From Lithospermum erythrorhizon (Eukaryota > Streptophyta > Magnoliopsida > Boraginales > Boraginaceae), in assembly GCA_019722365.1 (NCBI GenBank), contig JADFUC010001288.1, positions 1-64,000 on the forward strand: a DNA stretch of 64,000 bases, written 5' to 3'. The position numbers were made by a program, and so were the translations under genes. Below are positions 46,361 to 57,640 of the stretch, one piece after another (the stretch's first letter is position 1; the number at the start of each line of letters is the position of its first letter). The notes beneath the pieces are model-generated. The model saw only the letters and a list, made by a program, of their open reading frames with translations. It searched no databases and had not been told where the DNA came from.

Positions 46361-47160
46361 GCAGGCGATTGCCATACAATTCCTTTAACACGCGATCTCC
46401 CCAATCGTAGGCTAACCATAGAAGTGTGTCATGAAACACACAACTTTCTTTACTCAGTATGGGCCCGAATAAGCATTTATAGGCGTCCCATAAACCAATC
46501 GGTACCAAGCGTGGCGAGGCACAGAGATCTTCCTTGTATATCCAAGGGCGGACATCCCTCCCAATATATCCAACATCTATCGTTATACTACATTTGTGTG
46601 ACAGAGATATGCGTTATAATCCCCGCTTAAAGCGAGGCGTTTGGTTATAGTCAAAATCTGAGCTCATATAACACAAATAGTTATATACTATAGGTCTAAG
46701 GGTGGCCGAACCTAAAATTCTAAAAAATATCATAGGACTACGGATATACATATGTTCTATGAGATTCGTTTCGATAAGTACTAGCTCCCCGTCGTAGGAC
46801 CCGGTAGCCCATAGTATTGATCTAGTCCTTGATTCAACGTGATCAAACTTGATTACTAATCAATCACCATGTTAGTCATATGATGCTTGTCGCCTAACTA
46901 TGACATCGACAAGGCCTGGCTATCACATGTTTCTAGGCTTGAGGTATAATCAACGATTCATGTTGCCTCTCTAGAAAAACATAGGTAGCCTAGGGGTGAC
47001 TTTCGCTCCTCGAGGGATACAATAAAGTATATTAATAATAACTAAATTTAAAACATATAGGCCAAGTAAACAAATATACTAGAATATAAGAAGCAACAAT
47101 ATTCAAACATTTGTTCACATAACATAATAGATACATCTTGATTCCTTAACCCTAATGTAT
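46361..47160 (-). other. Copia B 3' region between RNase H and polypurine tract
   Basis: This is a non-coding stretch of about 0.8 kb. Its counterparts are at 48341-49017 in copia A (opposite strand) and 56867-57640 in copia C. Conserved pieces include CATATGACTAACATGGTGATTG and the ATTTATAGGCGTCCCATAAACCAATC-type block (in outline). Confidence 0.65.
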
Positions 47161-47752
47161 TTCTGACGTCATCTAGGACCTATGTTGTACATGCTCATCA
47201 TCTTTTGCCTAACTTAGTGGTTTTGGTAAAGTCGACCAGATTGGCCTCTGTTGCTACTTACATGCTTTGATATCACCTACATTAAGCATATCTCTAATTA
47301 GGTGATGCTTTGCGAATACGTTCTTGGTTGTGATGTGCTCGGGGTTCACTTGGCTTGGTATTGCCTAGTATTGTCGCAAGCAACTAGAGCAGTCCTCGAT
47401 ACTAGGTACTACACCAAGCTTAGTCCGCAATTTCTTAATCAACATGCTTCTTTAAGCGACGAGGCCATTTGCGATGTCTCAAACTACGTGGTAGAATCCC
47501 GGAGTACTCTTCTTAGAACTCTCAGCCAGCATTTGCTCCGTCGTTAAGACAAAATACATACCCAATTGCAGGAATGATAGTCGTCTCTGTCGGTTTAGCT
47601 GGCATCGATTATTACCGGTAACTACTAACTCATCATCTCCACCATATACCAAGCATCTTTAGTTCTTCTCGGATACTTCAAGGATGCACTTCCTCTAATC
47701 CGATTGGCTTTTCGCTTTGGATTAGCTTAGTATCTACTAGTTATACTCGATG
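47161..47752 (-). pseudogene. Copia B RNase H remnant
   Basis: It aligns with the RNase H of copia C (57640-58290) on the same strand. Shared pieces are CTACACCAAG, AATGATAG..GTC and GGATTAGCTTRGTATCTACT. Reading frames are broken throughout, so it was identified by nucleotide similarity rather than by an open frame. Confidence 0.6.
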
Positions 47753-47769
47753 CGAGTTCACTGCAATCC

Positions 47770-48340
47770 GTTAAGCTTTCACTGCATGCCATGTGTGTGC
47801 ACTAGACGTGTGTCTTATGCCTTTGAGTGTAACCCGGTAGATACCAAGATAATCAGTGAAAAACAACAGGCTACGTGGTGCATCTTGAAGCGGAAAAAGA
47901 GCAAGATCTTTATGGTGGAGATGGGATGTGGTGCCGATGCCCGTTTTAAGCGGCGGCGAAAGGCGACTGCTCGTTCAGTCTAGGCTGCTGTATTTTTGTC
48001 TCAACGATGAGCGTTATCTTGGAGGTTCAAGCGATCTTGTTGCCGATCCACCCGCAATCTGATGCTCATCGCGTGCAGCTTGAAAACATGTTGAATAGAA
48101 ATTAAAATTATTTAGCAGATGTAGTACCTAGTGGTTGATGAAGTATTTTTGTGACAATACTAGGTAATAGCTCGAGCTAAAGAGACTTGACATCCTGACT
48201 CCCAACGTGCCTAGAGAATATCACTGAGTGAGATATCTGTAGAGGTGATAAGTAATAAAATATCGAAGGCCAATCTGGCAAACCACTTAAATCGAGCAAA
48301 AAGCATGATGAGCATGGCTGTTTATGGAATGCTGGAAGCA
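47770..48340 (+). pseudogene. Copia A RT-end / RNase H remnant
   Basis: The plus strand preserves 'CTRRVSYAF' (from the family's 'CTRPDVSYALSV') near 47800, then 'RYQ.N', 'WC.LK' and 'GGDG' fragments. The RNase H end is recognised further on by similarity to copia C. It is the first copia A coding sequence after the copia B fragment. Gag, protease, integrase and most of RT are missing. Confidence 0.65.
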
Positions 48341-49017
48341 GATATCGCGTGTTGTTGGAATTAAGTGAATCATACGTATGTGAACAATATTTGAATATTG
48401 TTTTCTTCTTTGTATTCTAACTTGTTTATGCGTCTATATATTTAAATTGCATATAATACTACATGTATTGTATTCTCGAAGGTAAAGTTAAGTCACAGGT
48501 TAGTCATGTTTTCTAGAGGCGACATGATGCGATCTTGACCTAGAAGGATAACCAAAGACGCTTGGTCGAATCAGCGATAATTAGAAGCGACAAGCTGTCA
48601 TATGTTAACATGGTGATTGATGTTGATCAGTTTGATCACGCGCGTTAACTGCGAGATCGACTCGCGTCGACTTATAACTAGAAATTTGGTATGACCAACC
48701 TTCGAGGCTGCTGCTCTCATCTTGTTTAAGTACAGGTTGCTGTGCTGCCAGCATGCGACCACGGCTATGTACTGACATGACAACGTTTACTGCAGGATTA
48801 TAGCAGCATATGTGCCCGATAATATAACGATAAATGACTATATTAGGAGGATTATCCGTCTTTGACTCACAAGAAAAAGATCTCCGGGCCTCACGATTAA
48901 TGCAATTAATTTATGGGAGACGCCCATCGCTATTCGGTCGTCTCAGAAGTTGTCGATGTTCAATGCTTATGGTTAGCCTACGACAGAGATCTCGTCATTA
49001 AAGAGGTGTAATAATCA
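48341..49017 (+). other. Copia A 3' region
   Basis: This is the non-coding counterpart of 46361-47160 (opposite strand). It shares AATATTTGAATATTGTTNTCTTCTT, CATATGTTAACATGGTGATTG and GCTTATGGTTAGCCTACGA pieces. It ends short of the polypurine tract, which is absent here. Confidence 0.65.
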
Positions 49018-49086
49018 GTCTTGATGAATTTGAGGCCCCAGTGCGGACTTGGATATGGTCGAGCGAGATTTGGACTTGATCTTACG
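49018..49086 (-). repeat. 69-bp gypsy LTR scrap between copia A 3' region and 3' LTR
   Basis: GTCTTGATG..TGCGGACTTGGATATGGTC..GGACTTGATCTTACG matches the gypsy LTR sequence just before copia A's 5' LTR (39237-39293) and lies where the copia polypurine tract should be. The copia 3' LTR follows at once at 49087. Confidence 0.8.
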
Positions 49087-50020
49087 TGTTGGAAATCAAT
49101 GAAAAATTGATTCCGCTTTTATTATGCCCGTTGCGACAATTATTATTATCAATTCATTTTACCCAGTTAAATATGATTGCGAGATTAATATTCAACTTAG
49201 TAATTGTATATTACTAGTGTGGGTTCTCATGATAATTTAAGGGTTATGAGCGATTGCTAGATCTTACTCATTAATCGTTATAATAATAGTAATTGGTCAA
49301 TTATTATTATTATACAACTTACTATTATCTGAGCCTAGAAGGTCACACACATACAGTGATATTCGAATTATATTTCATGAATGAAGTGGCTTGAGACTGA
49401 AATGGGGTGGGGAGATGTATCTCGGCCTTATATATATTTGTCAAATATCTTGATGAACACTCAAGTGATTAAACTTGCAAGTTAATCAATTAACGATGAA
49501 ATTGATGAATAACAATGAATGACTGATAGTGACTAGTTAGTCACAATTGACTTGTTAAATTGAATAAAAATAGAACCAACTTACTATTGACTCGTTATTT
49601 AATTAAACACGCCTGCTGAATGTGAAAAATTAGCAAATGGTATTTAAAAAGAAAGAGAGACGAGGGTTTTCATGTAGTGAAATCAAAACCCTTGTCTCTC
49701 TCTACTGCCTAGAGCTTGCGTCGCCCCCTCCTTTGGAAGGATTTTCTCTTCCATTTGTCAAGCTCTCGGGTCGATTCCTCTGGTGTATGCAATCTAGATG
49801 AAGCGTCACTTTAATTAGGCAACGATTGGTGAGGCTTTTCTTGAGAGTTAGCGAGGCGATAACCCGAGGAGCTTGATTTCATTCATCGCCGCAGCTGCAA
49901 TGTAAGAGCCTCTTTATTCATATTGCATATTATGTCATTTTAAGATTAATATATGTCATTTGAGGATCGGGATGTATGTGAGTGGTGTTTTATCTAATTA
50001 AAATTCATACTAGATTAGCA
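49087..50020 (+). repeat. Copia A 3' LTR
   Basis: TGTTGGAAATCAATGAAAAA..TACTAGATTAGCA, 934 bp. It matches the 5' LTR in order but has no internal insertion. Gypsy LTR sequence resumes at 50021. Confidence 0.85.
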
Positions 50021-51279
50021 CCGATTTATGTCAAACTTACTTCCAAGTGCGTGCGGTGTGGGACTTCACCTTTGGTTGTGGGACTTAGTAGCTTGATATG
50101 CTACTTGTCTTTAGAGTGGGACTTGACTCAGGCTCGTGAGGCTGTATGGAGTGATATCGAGCAAGTTATTGAGCGATGCTTGCTTGTACTACGGCCTTAG
50201 GGTATTGTTGTAGGGCGGGGCTTAGCGAGATTTGAGCTCACCGGGATTTGATTTAAGTTGTGAAGCAATGTATGCTCCTAGCTTGTACTCTGGCGGTCTT
50301 AGCGGCTATAGGCGTGGTGATATGGTCAGTTGTCTAACATTGATGATATTGATCGCTCAGGCAGAAGAGCAGTAGGCGTGTTCCTTTGAAATCCTACATA
50401 GGGTGAATATTGATGTATTCCTATATTTGAAACTTGATGGATCAAACTGAGATTTTTCGGGTGTGCATACCGTTATGAATAATCAGAACTGTTAGCTTAT
50501 TTTCTTGGCAGATATTAAAGCGTTCTTGAGAAATGCAGTGTCAAATTCGTGATTTTTCTTCAACTTGAAGAATGCTGCCTTTGTGCGGTAATTCCCACCT
50601 TTTAGGCTCTTATTTAGGCTAGGAGGTGTTTTCCGGCCTCAAAGTGGTGTTACTGGCGGTTTAAAATATTTAACTTAGAGATTTGAAGATTGTCCTCTAT
50701 ATTTTCTCAAGTATTTTTTGAATGATTTCTCGATGAATTTGAAAATAAAATTAGGTTATTTCTGAGGTTCACGTGCTTTGAATGCTAAACAGTTGGTTGG
50801 TTTATTTTGGTAGATTCACGATGCCCAAGCATTGAATTTTTACAAAGAATTTGAACCGTCAGGATATTTAATATTAAAATAATATTAATATTTTTTGTTT
50901 GGAGACCACGGCAAAATTGAGGCGGTGCCTTTTGAATTCAAGAATGCCACGTTTTGATTTCCTTGGCTCAACCTATTTAATTTTTATCGGATCGCCATTT
51001 TGAGCTCGTTATCTAGAAAATTCGAATTTTATTTGGGCTTTCACATCCAATTTATTATTAAATCTCGTAAATTTACGGAACCCTATTTCGAGTTTAAAAT
51101 TAGGGTTAATTAATATAAAACCCTAATTTTAACCCAAATTCCAAGGAGCTTAATTTCCGGAAATTCTATTTCAATTAGGGTTTTAGTCAGGAATTACTGT
51201 CGGCCACACGTGACATTTTTTAGAACTTCGATTATCAATTAATTTGATTAATTTGTTTTAATCAATTTAATTAATATTG
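50021..51279 (-). repeat. 5' LTR of the gypsy element, outer part
   Basis: It continues the gypsy LTR after copia A. It is nearly identical to 28600-29847 in the last 400 bp, for example ATATTAATATTTTTTGTTTG and GCGGTGCCTTTTGAATTCAA, and more diverged before. It ends at 51279 with TAATTAATATT, about 20 bp short of the LTR end in the other copy. Confidence 0.85.
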
Positions 51280-53915
51280 GGCTAAAAATTATTTGACCCT
51301 CTCCCTAAACATTTATATAATTTGCCTCCCAATCATTTTCTCCAAGTAGTTTCTTCAATGATTAATTTTTATTTAAGTTAACATAAAAAGTAAATAAATA
51401 AAAATAATTTATGTTCTTAATGTTATAACCAATTCTAGTAAAATTCATATAAGTTATTGGCTTCTCAAGAATATCAAATTTTGGAACTAGTTTTAATAAA
51501 ATAATTGGAAATTAGTAAAGGAAAGATTCAAGTCGGCACTATAAAAAGCTAAGACAGCACTTGATGGAGTTCTTATTTGAATTCTTTTCTTAGTTTGAAT
51601 AAATGTATGATGCAACTTTCTCTGTCTTTAACAGAAATAATCAATCACAAAATTTGCCCTTCTCATCTAGCACTTGTCACATTCAAAGTATAAGTCGAAG
51701 CATTTCAAAATAGATGTTGATACCAATAATGAAATTTGTCGCGTGGCACGCACTATATATAGATGTTTTTATTTGCATTTAAAAAAAATCATCGAATGAC
51801 ACTATAGATATTTTTTATCTTAAAAAAAATCGTCTCTTATGATACTAAACATTTCAAGGAAGAAAAATAGTTTAAATTTTGCATTTTATTTCTGCTTAAC
51901 ATTTAACATTAAGTAGACAATTTTCTTACGATGAAATTTAGTATTTAATTTCTTAACAATATAAAAATCCTGATTGCGCTACCGAATACCTAAATATCTA
52001 ATTTAAAAATCATTCTTAAGTATATCCCTAACCAGTGGCGGAGCTTATTCTCAAAAGAGGTCAAAGGACGCAATGGTCCCTCTTCAACTTTAAAAATTTT
52101 AGAATTTTCTCAGCTTGAGTTTTCTATCGAATTTCCATTGATGGACTAGTGGGCTCATTGGACTCTTCTATTTCTCATACAATTAGAAGTTATTTTACAC
52201 AAAATATAGCAATTATCTCCCTCAATAATGAAAACTCTGACGGTTTAATGATTTCGGGCCCCCTTAATATTGATTTATCATTCATCATTATCATTAAGAC
52301 CATAACAATCCGGCCTCTTTGTTGCTTCAACTACGAATTGGTTGAAATTAAGTTTTACTTAATACATTGCTAGCCTTAAAATACTTGGATTGAAAATAAA
52401 TATATACTTACCACAAATGTTTTCTTATTGCCAAGGGAGTGGGTCTTCAAAGATCGATTATGTATGCCAATATAAAATGATAAATCAGAGTTGTCTAAGA
52501 TGAAGATGCACTTTCTGAAACGAGAAGCAAGTGAGCATAACCATGCATGTACTGAAAACAAACATACAGGTTCATTTTTTTTTTAATATATATAAACTTT
52601 AGACTTTATGATCATGCTTGCTCTCCCGTGCGTATATACTGTAGGCATTATATGTACATCTAATTTCGAGAACTTTTTGTATTAATAATTGTCTAACATT
52701 ATATTTGTATGCTATTATCTATGCTCTCCCCTTGGCCTTGATATTCCAAATGTTGGGGCGGTTAAAACATGCATCGTCTTTCCTAATATAAAAGCATAAA
52801 TTCACAAACATAATTTATCAACTAATTAATCATAACTTGCTACTAGTGCGATGCATTGCTCAAGACACCTATATTTAGATGTGTATTTTAGTTTGTTGCT
52901 CATTGTCAAATTTCTACTGATGAACATTTCATTCAAATGATGATTTCATGGACTGTAATTTAGATTGAGTGACGGAACTATAATTTTTATTTCTTTGTGG
53001 CAAAGAATTGATGTCATAAAAAATTAATGTAGGAAATGTGGATGAAATAATAGTAAAAATTTAGTGAGTTGTAAAATTTTATTCTTTTAACATTAAAAAT
53101 TTATTTTCAAAAAATAAGGAGAACGATGGCATCATTCAAACTCTTTAACTCCATTGTATAGAGGTCCTAGTTTGATTTTAACATGAGTACTACTCATGAT
53201 GTTGTAATGCATTATGCATTCAAAAGTTCAACAAATTGCAAGTATACACCGTACACATGTTATTTTCGCTAAAATGCATAATGGAGTAATAATCATTGAT
53301 TAACTTAAAAATAGGTCATAACGGAGTAGACGATAAAGGAGGATATAGTGAATGATGGTGAGGAGTGAGGACTGAGGAGGCGACATTTAACATTTAACAT
53401 GTTTTGCCAGCAATTATTTAATTATTTTGATTAATCAAGCATGTAGCTTCAGATATCGAAGCATTTATTATTGTTATGTTCCATTTGGATAACGGAACGC
53501 ATGCAGAGTCTAAGGTTACGTTATAGAATGGAGGGAGGAAAGTCATGTATATGGCTCGTCAAATATCCATTTCCTCTATACGAAAACAAAAATACTAATT
53601 TGCTCATTTTGATATTTAATATAAACTAGTAAAGGAGACGCCATGATTTACTCCATACGCAATCAATTTTTCAAATATTTGATATATTTTTTATGTTTAA
53701 TTCAAAATCGTTCTAAAATTATGTAAACTTACATTCTTTTGAATTTTTTTTAATAAACAATTTGATGTCTTCTAACTAAATGTATTGAAAAATTGATCAT
53801 CAATATCGTATCATCGAATTATTTTCTTTATGTCGGTTAAATTGGTATGATTTAAAAAGTATAATTTAAATTTTTGTGGATCTCAATATATAAAATTCAT
53901 ATATGTATGGAATTA

Positions 53916-53951
<36 letters not shown>
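53916..53951. repeat. (TAA)n microsatellite
   Basis: About twelve uninterrupted TAA units, followed at 53989-54038 by a second, interrupted AAT-rich stretch. Confidence 0.9.
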
Positions 53952-55246
53952 TCTCTACTTATCATATGATTATTTAACTAATACCTATTATAATAATAAT
54001 AACAATACTTACATAATAATAAATAATAATAATAATTCTACAAAAAAAAGATATGATTATTTAACTAACATCTATAATAATAACAATAGTTTTGTATATA
54101 AAAGATATTATTATTTAACTAACACAAATTATTAAAGATTAAAACGGGTATATGATAAAGAAAAACATATCATTTAAAGGAGTAATAAATTAATAATATA
54201 CAAGGCATATTCTTCAATTGAATCATGAAATAAGTTTATACATGCAAAATTGAGAAAAATAATTATGTTATTCAATACATACCTTGAATCATTAAACACG
54301 CATCGAGATAAAATAAATAAAGTTCATTAAAAATGGTATGCACGCATTTATAAAGCATATATTCACAAATGTATGATATATCATCCTCAAACCACAACGC
54401 ATGTGCTAATGATTCCTTCCACCGATAATCACGAATATGCAAGTATGAGTACGTATGATGAATACTTCTAATACTACTCTTAATGCTTTTTAGCTAGAGT
54501 ATCGAGGTAAAAATTCTGACCATTAATTACTAATAACTTATTATTTTAATAAATATAAACGTTAAATAATTAGATTCGTCTTTGAAAATAATTTCATACT
54601 ATTATTTTCTTATACTTTTTGAACATATAGTTTAAGAATAATTGATAGTCAAAGTTTGACTCTATATACCTAAAAACGCCAACAAAAAATAGAGGAAGTA
54701 GTAGTTAATTCCTATTAGAACTCCTAACTTTTAGATTTTTAGATAGAAGAGTAATTTAGTAATTAATAATAATATGAAAATGGAAGAAACACAATCCTTA
54801 TTAACATCAAGTATATATGTTAGAAGCGATATAAGTATCCTTACATCTAAAGATTAGCGATATCACCTTACTCTCTCTTCCTATAAATAGACTCTACTTT
54901 CTCAAGAAAAATGAATTGAAAAAGATTAAAGGATTTATATATACTCCTATATATATTAATCTCAATATTTTAAATACATTATAATATAGGCAATGTGGCA
55001 TAAAGTCCTTTATAAGATAATTCAATAACATCTAAAGATAAATTTTAGGCGTGACACGCTTCAAGATAGATACATGGTGCTTCCCGCCTTTTACGACGGC
55101 TTAGGGTACAAACAGCTAATAGGTACAAAAAACTACAACAATTCCCATACTTACTTGATGCAAGTTAAATCTCGGTATGCGGGCAAAGATAACGAAGACA
55201 AGTGGGACATCATGGATGTGGCTTCACCTCCGACTTCTCCTATCAA

Positions 55247-55450
55247 ACCTCGACGGTGAAAAATAGAGTTTGATAGTAACTAAGGGAGAATCTACGTATG
55301 TGGCTCTCATTTCCTCGACTCTCTCTACGAAAACCCTCGACGGAGAAAACAAAGTTCGGGAGAATGATCTCGAGGAGCCATCCACGTGACGTGTGGCTCC
55401 ATCCTCGCCTTCGCTTACGGAAACCCAAAGATGAAAGAAGAGTCGAAAGT
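55247..55450. repeat. Imperfect tandem repeat, about 88-bp unit
   Basis: Units start AACCTCGACGGTGAAAAATA (55247) and AACCCTCGACGGAGAAAACA (~55335), with a decayed third GAAACCCAAAGATGAAAGAA (~55421). Each unit carries a GTGGCTC..TCCTCG block. The opposing open frame at 55224-55553 is a by-product of this repeat. Confidence 0.5.
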
Positions 55451-55842
55451 ATGATCTAAAAGCATCCACGGATATGACAATTACCTCTTTTTTCATTATC
55501 CAATTTCTCGCATCCTTCATCGTGAATTCTCTTGATTGCAAAATTGGTTTCAATACTTATTCTCATATTTATCCATATTAATCAACAAGCGACAACCATA
55601 AAGGTATTAAAAATAAAAAAATAAATAAAAACTCAAAAATCAAATCAAGAATGAAGTGGGAGAAAAATCGGACGTTTTGGCGCCAAAATCAACATAAAAA
55701 CCGAGGCTATTTATCAGATTTGGACAAGTAAAACATGCTCTAAAAATTATGGAAAAGTTACATACATTCCAGATTTAAAAAAAATAATTTTCATGATAAG
55801 AATTAAAAATTATTGTTAGAAAAAATTAAAATGAGGAACGCC

Positions 55843-56853
55843 TGAAGGAAAATACTATGGATATATGAGTATAAATACAAATTCATAATTCCGGGGATCT
55901 TAAAGTGCGTACTACATTATTAAACAAAAATATATAATTACAATATATTTAACAGAGTATTCTCATAAATGGGAGTAAATTCCCCCAATTAAAAATCTCC
56001 ACATGCTTCAAATTCACAACGTGAATTTGACTTTCCTTCCGCCTCCTTATTACAATATCAATCGTATGATATCTCTAGTTGGTCCACACTGCGAGAGGCC
56101 GAGTCAAGAACCGATTTATGCTAGTAAACAAGGATTTAAGAAAAACCAAAAACCCAAGAAAACTTCGGAGTACTTCGCTGCGGGGGCGCTTATCTTTTAG
56201 GTTTTGATGAAAAGCTTTCACTTAACTTATGTCATAAACTTCTAAAGTTTGCTTATATATGTGCCAGGTTAAAACAAGCCCGATAAGCAACCCGAGTATT
56301 AGCTCGACTCGCTAACTCTAATAGTTCGTTAAGACACTATTGAGTTGCTAATGAGTTGAATCCATTTAATTAGCTTAATTAAATATTAATGAGTCAATAT
56401 CAATAATCTTCAAGTTATTGATAAATACTAAATTATTTCCTAACCACCAAATAACTATTTAATTGATTCTATTTGTTCAATCGATATTCTACATAAAAAT
56501 GTAGAATCCCTTTGTAATCGGTGAAATACATTTCTCAATTATATTAGCTTCTTCTTAATTTCATACATGAAATATAACTCAACGTCACTGCATGTGTGTG
56601 ACCTCTAGGCTCGTATAATAGTAGTTGTATAATAATACACCGACTCACTACTATTATTATAATGATTAATTTAGTAAGATCTGAAGAATCGTCATACCCT
56701 TAAATTATCAGCTTAATAACCCACATTAATAATATACAATTACTAAGTTGAACACTAAGTTTGATAATCACATTTAACCCAACTCGTAAATGAATTGATA
56801 CAATTGTCGCAACGTGGCAATAAATGGAATCCTCACCTCATTGATTTTCAACA
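55843..56853 (-). repeat. Copia C 3' LTR
   Basis: It begins (plus) TGAAGGAAAATACTATGGAT and ends ATTGATTTTCAACA. The first 360 bp match 63689-64000 closely. On the minus strand the LTR starts TGTTGAAAATCAATGAGGTG, related to TGTTGGAAATC of copia A and B. Confidence 0.9.
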
Positions 56854-57640
56854 CTCCCACTTGCCCTTGGATGATTATCTTACAATTCCTTTATCACGTG
56901 ATTTCTCTAGTCGTAGGTTAACTACAACAAGTGTCATGAAACACTCCACACAACTTTACTCTCAGTATGAACTCTAATAAGCATTTATAGCGCCCCATAA
57001 ACCAATCACTCAATTGTGTGAGAGGCCCGAGATCTTCCCTCGTATATCAAGGATGGATAAATCCTCCAATATATCAACATCTATCGCTACACTCATCAAG
57101 CGACCCAACATATGCCGTTATAATCCTCGCGCACGCTTATCATAGTCAAAGTAATGAGCTTGTATAACACGTATAGTCATATCGTAGGTCTAAGAATTGA
57201 CGGTAACCTGCATTTAAAAAAATATCATAGACACAGATATATACATATCTTCTATGAATTCGCTTCGCCATACTCTCAGCCTCCCCTACTACCGTGACCG
57301 GCGACCCTCGGTATTGATCTAGACCTGTGCTAACGTGATCAGTCTTGATCACTAATCAAAATACCATTTTAGTCATATGATGTTTGTCGCCATAACTATC
57401 AAGATTCCCATCAGGCCTTTTGCCATCTCATGCTTCTAGCCAAGAGGCGTACTCACGCTTCATGTTACTCTCTAGAAAACATAGACTCACCTTATCATCT
57501 TTCACTCATCGAGATACACTACATGCAGGCTTATATGTAAATTTAAACATATAGACATAGCAAACAAATATATTAAAATATAAGAAGTAGTAATATTCAA
57601 ATATTTGTTCACATAAAACAATAGATACATAATCGACTCC
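56854..57640 (-). other. Copia C polypurine tract and 3' region
   Basis: The purine tract lies next to the LTR. The rest is the family's conserved non-coding 3' region, similar to copia B 46361-47160. Confidence 0.65.

Larger units (their letters stand above)
45364..47752 (-). mobile_element. Copia B: truncated, inverted copy of the copia A family
   Basis: Minus-strand order is RNase H remnant (right), long 3' region, polypurine tract (46350-46360), then 3' LTR (45364-46349). Everything upstream of RNase H, including the 5' LTR, is absent. The right end abuts copia A RNase H at nearly the same homologous position but in opposite orientation, so 45364-50020 forms a large inverted repeat. It interrupts the gag of copia A. 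Confidence 0.75.
39294..50020 (+). mobile_element. Copia A: Ty1/copia element with nested and inverted parts
   Basis: The 5' LTR starts TGTTGGAAATCAATGAAAAA at 39294 and ends ..TTCTAACA at 42955, interrupted by a solo LTR. A primer-binding site follows, then a leader and gag. The pol genes between gag and RNase H are gone, replaced by the inverted copia B fragment. RNase H, a 3' region and the 3' LTR (49087-50020) complete it. It sits in the gypsy 5' LTR: gypsy sequence is found on both sides. Copies B and C are the same family. Confidence 0.8.
28276..51279 (-). mobile_element. Tat-type Ty3/gypsy retrotransposon, minus strand, with nested elements
   Basis: The 3' LTR is on the left (28276-29867). 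The 5' LTR is on the right and split into 38983-39293 and 50021-51279 by nested copia A. Between them, on the minus strand, are a gag (37560-38664) and a protease-type region with LLGRPWIH (36850-37330). A long unrecognisable interior and a tandem-repeat 3' region follow. Removing the nested copia leaves about 12.3 kb. The gag and protease sequences resemble the Tat/Ogre group of plant gypsy elements. Both LTRs are well matched over more than 1 kb. The extreme end of the 5' LTR, about 20 bp, is missing at 51279. Confidence 0.8.
51280..55842. other. AT-rich intergenic region, no complete gene seen
   Basis: This is mostly unique-looking AT-rich sequence. An isolated CAGTGGCGGAGC at 52033-52044 resembles a transposon end but has no partner. 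A microsatellite is at 53916-53951. A CTATAAATAG TATA-like motif at 54881-54890 follows a CTCTCTCTTC run and could be the promoter of a gene or an old LTR. An open frame at 55074-55259 (61 codons) follows about 180 bases on but has no known motif. Confidence 0.4.

Noticed and set aside
52033..52044. CAGTGGCGGAGC as a transposon end
   Set aside because: A matching inverted end within about 1 kb was not found, so no element can be drawn.
54480..54698. Possible MITE ending CAAAAAATAGAGGAAG next to TA
   Set aside because: Only the right end looks plausible; no inverted left end could be placed.
55224..55553. 109-codon minus-strand open frame
   Set aside because: Produced by the ~88-bp tandem repeat; no motif and a second frame is also open.
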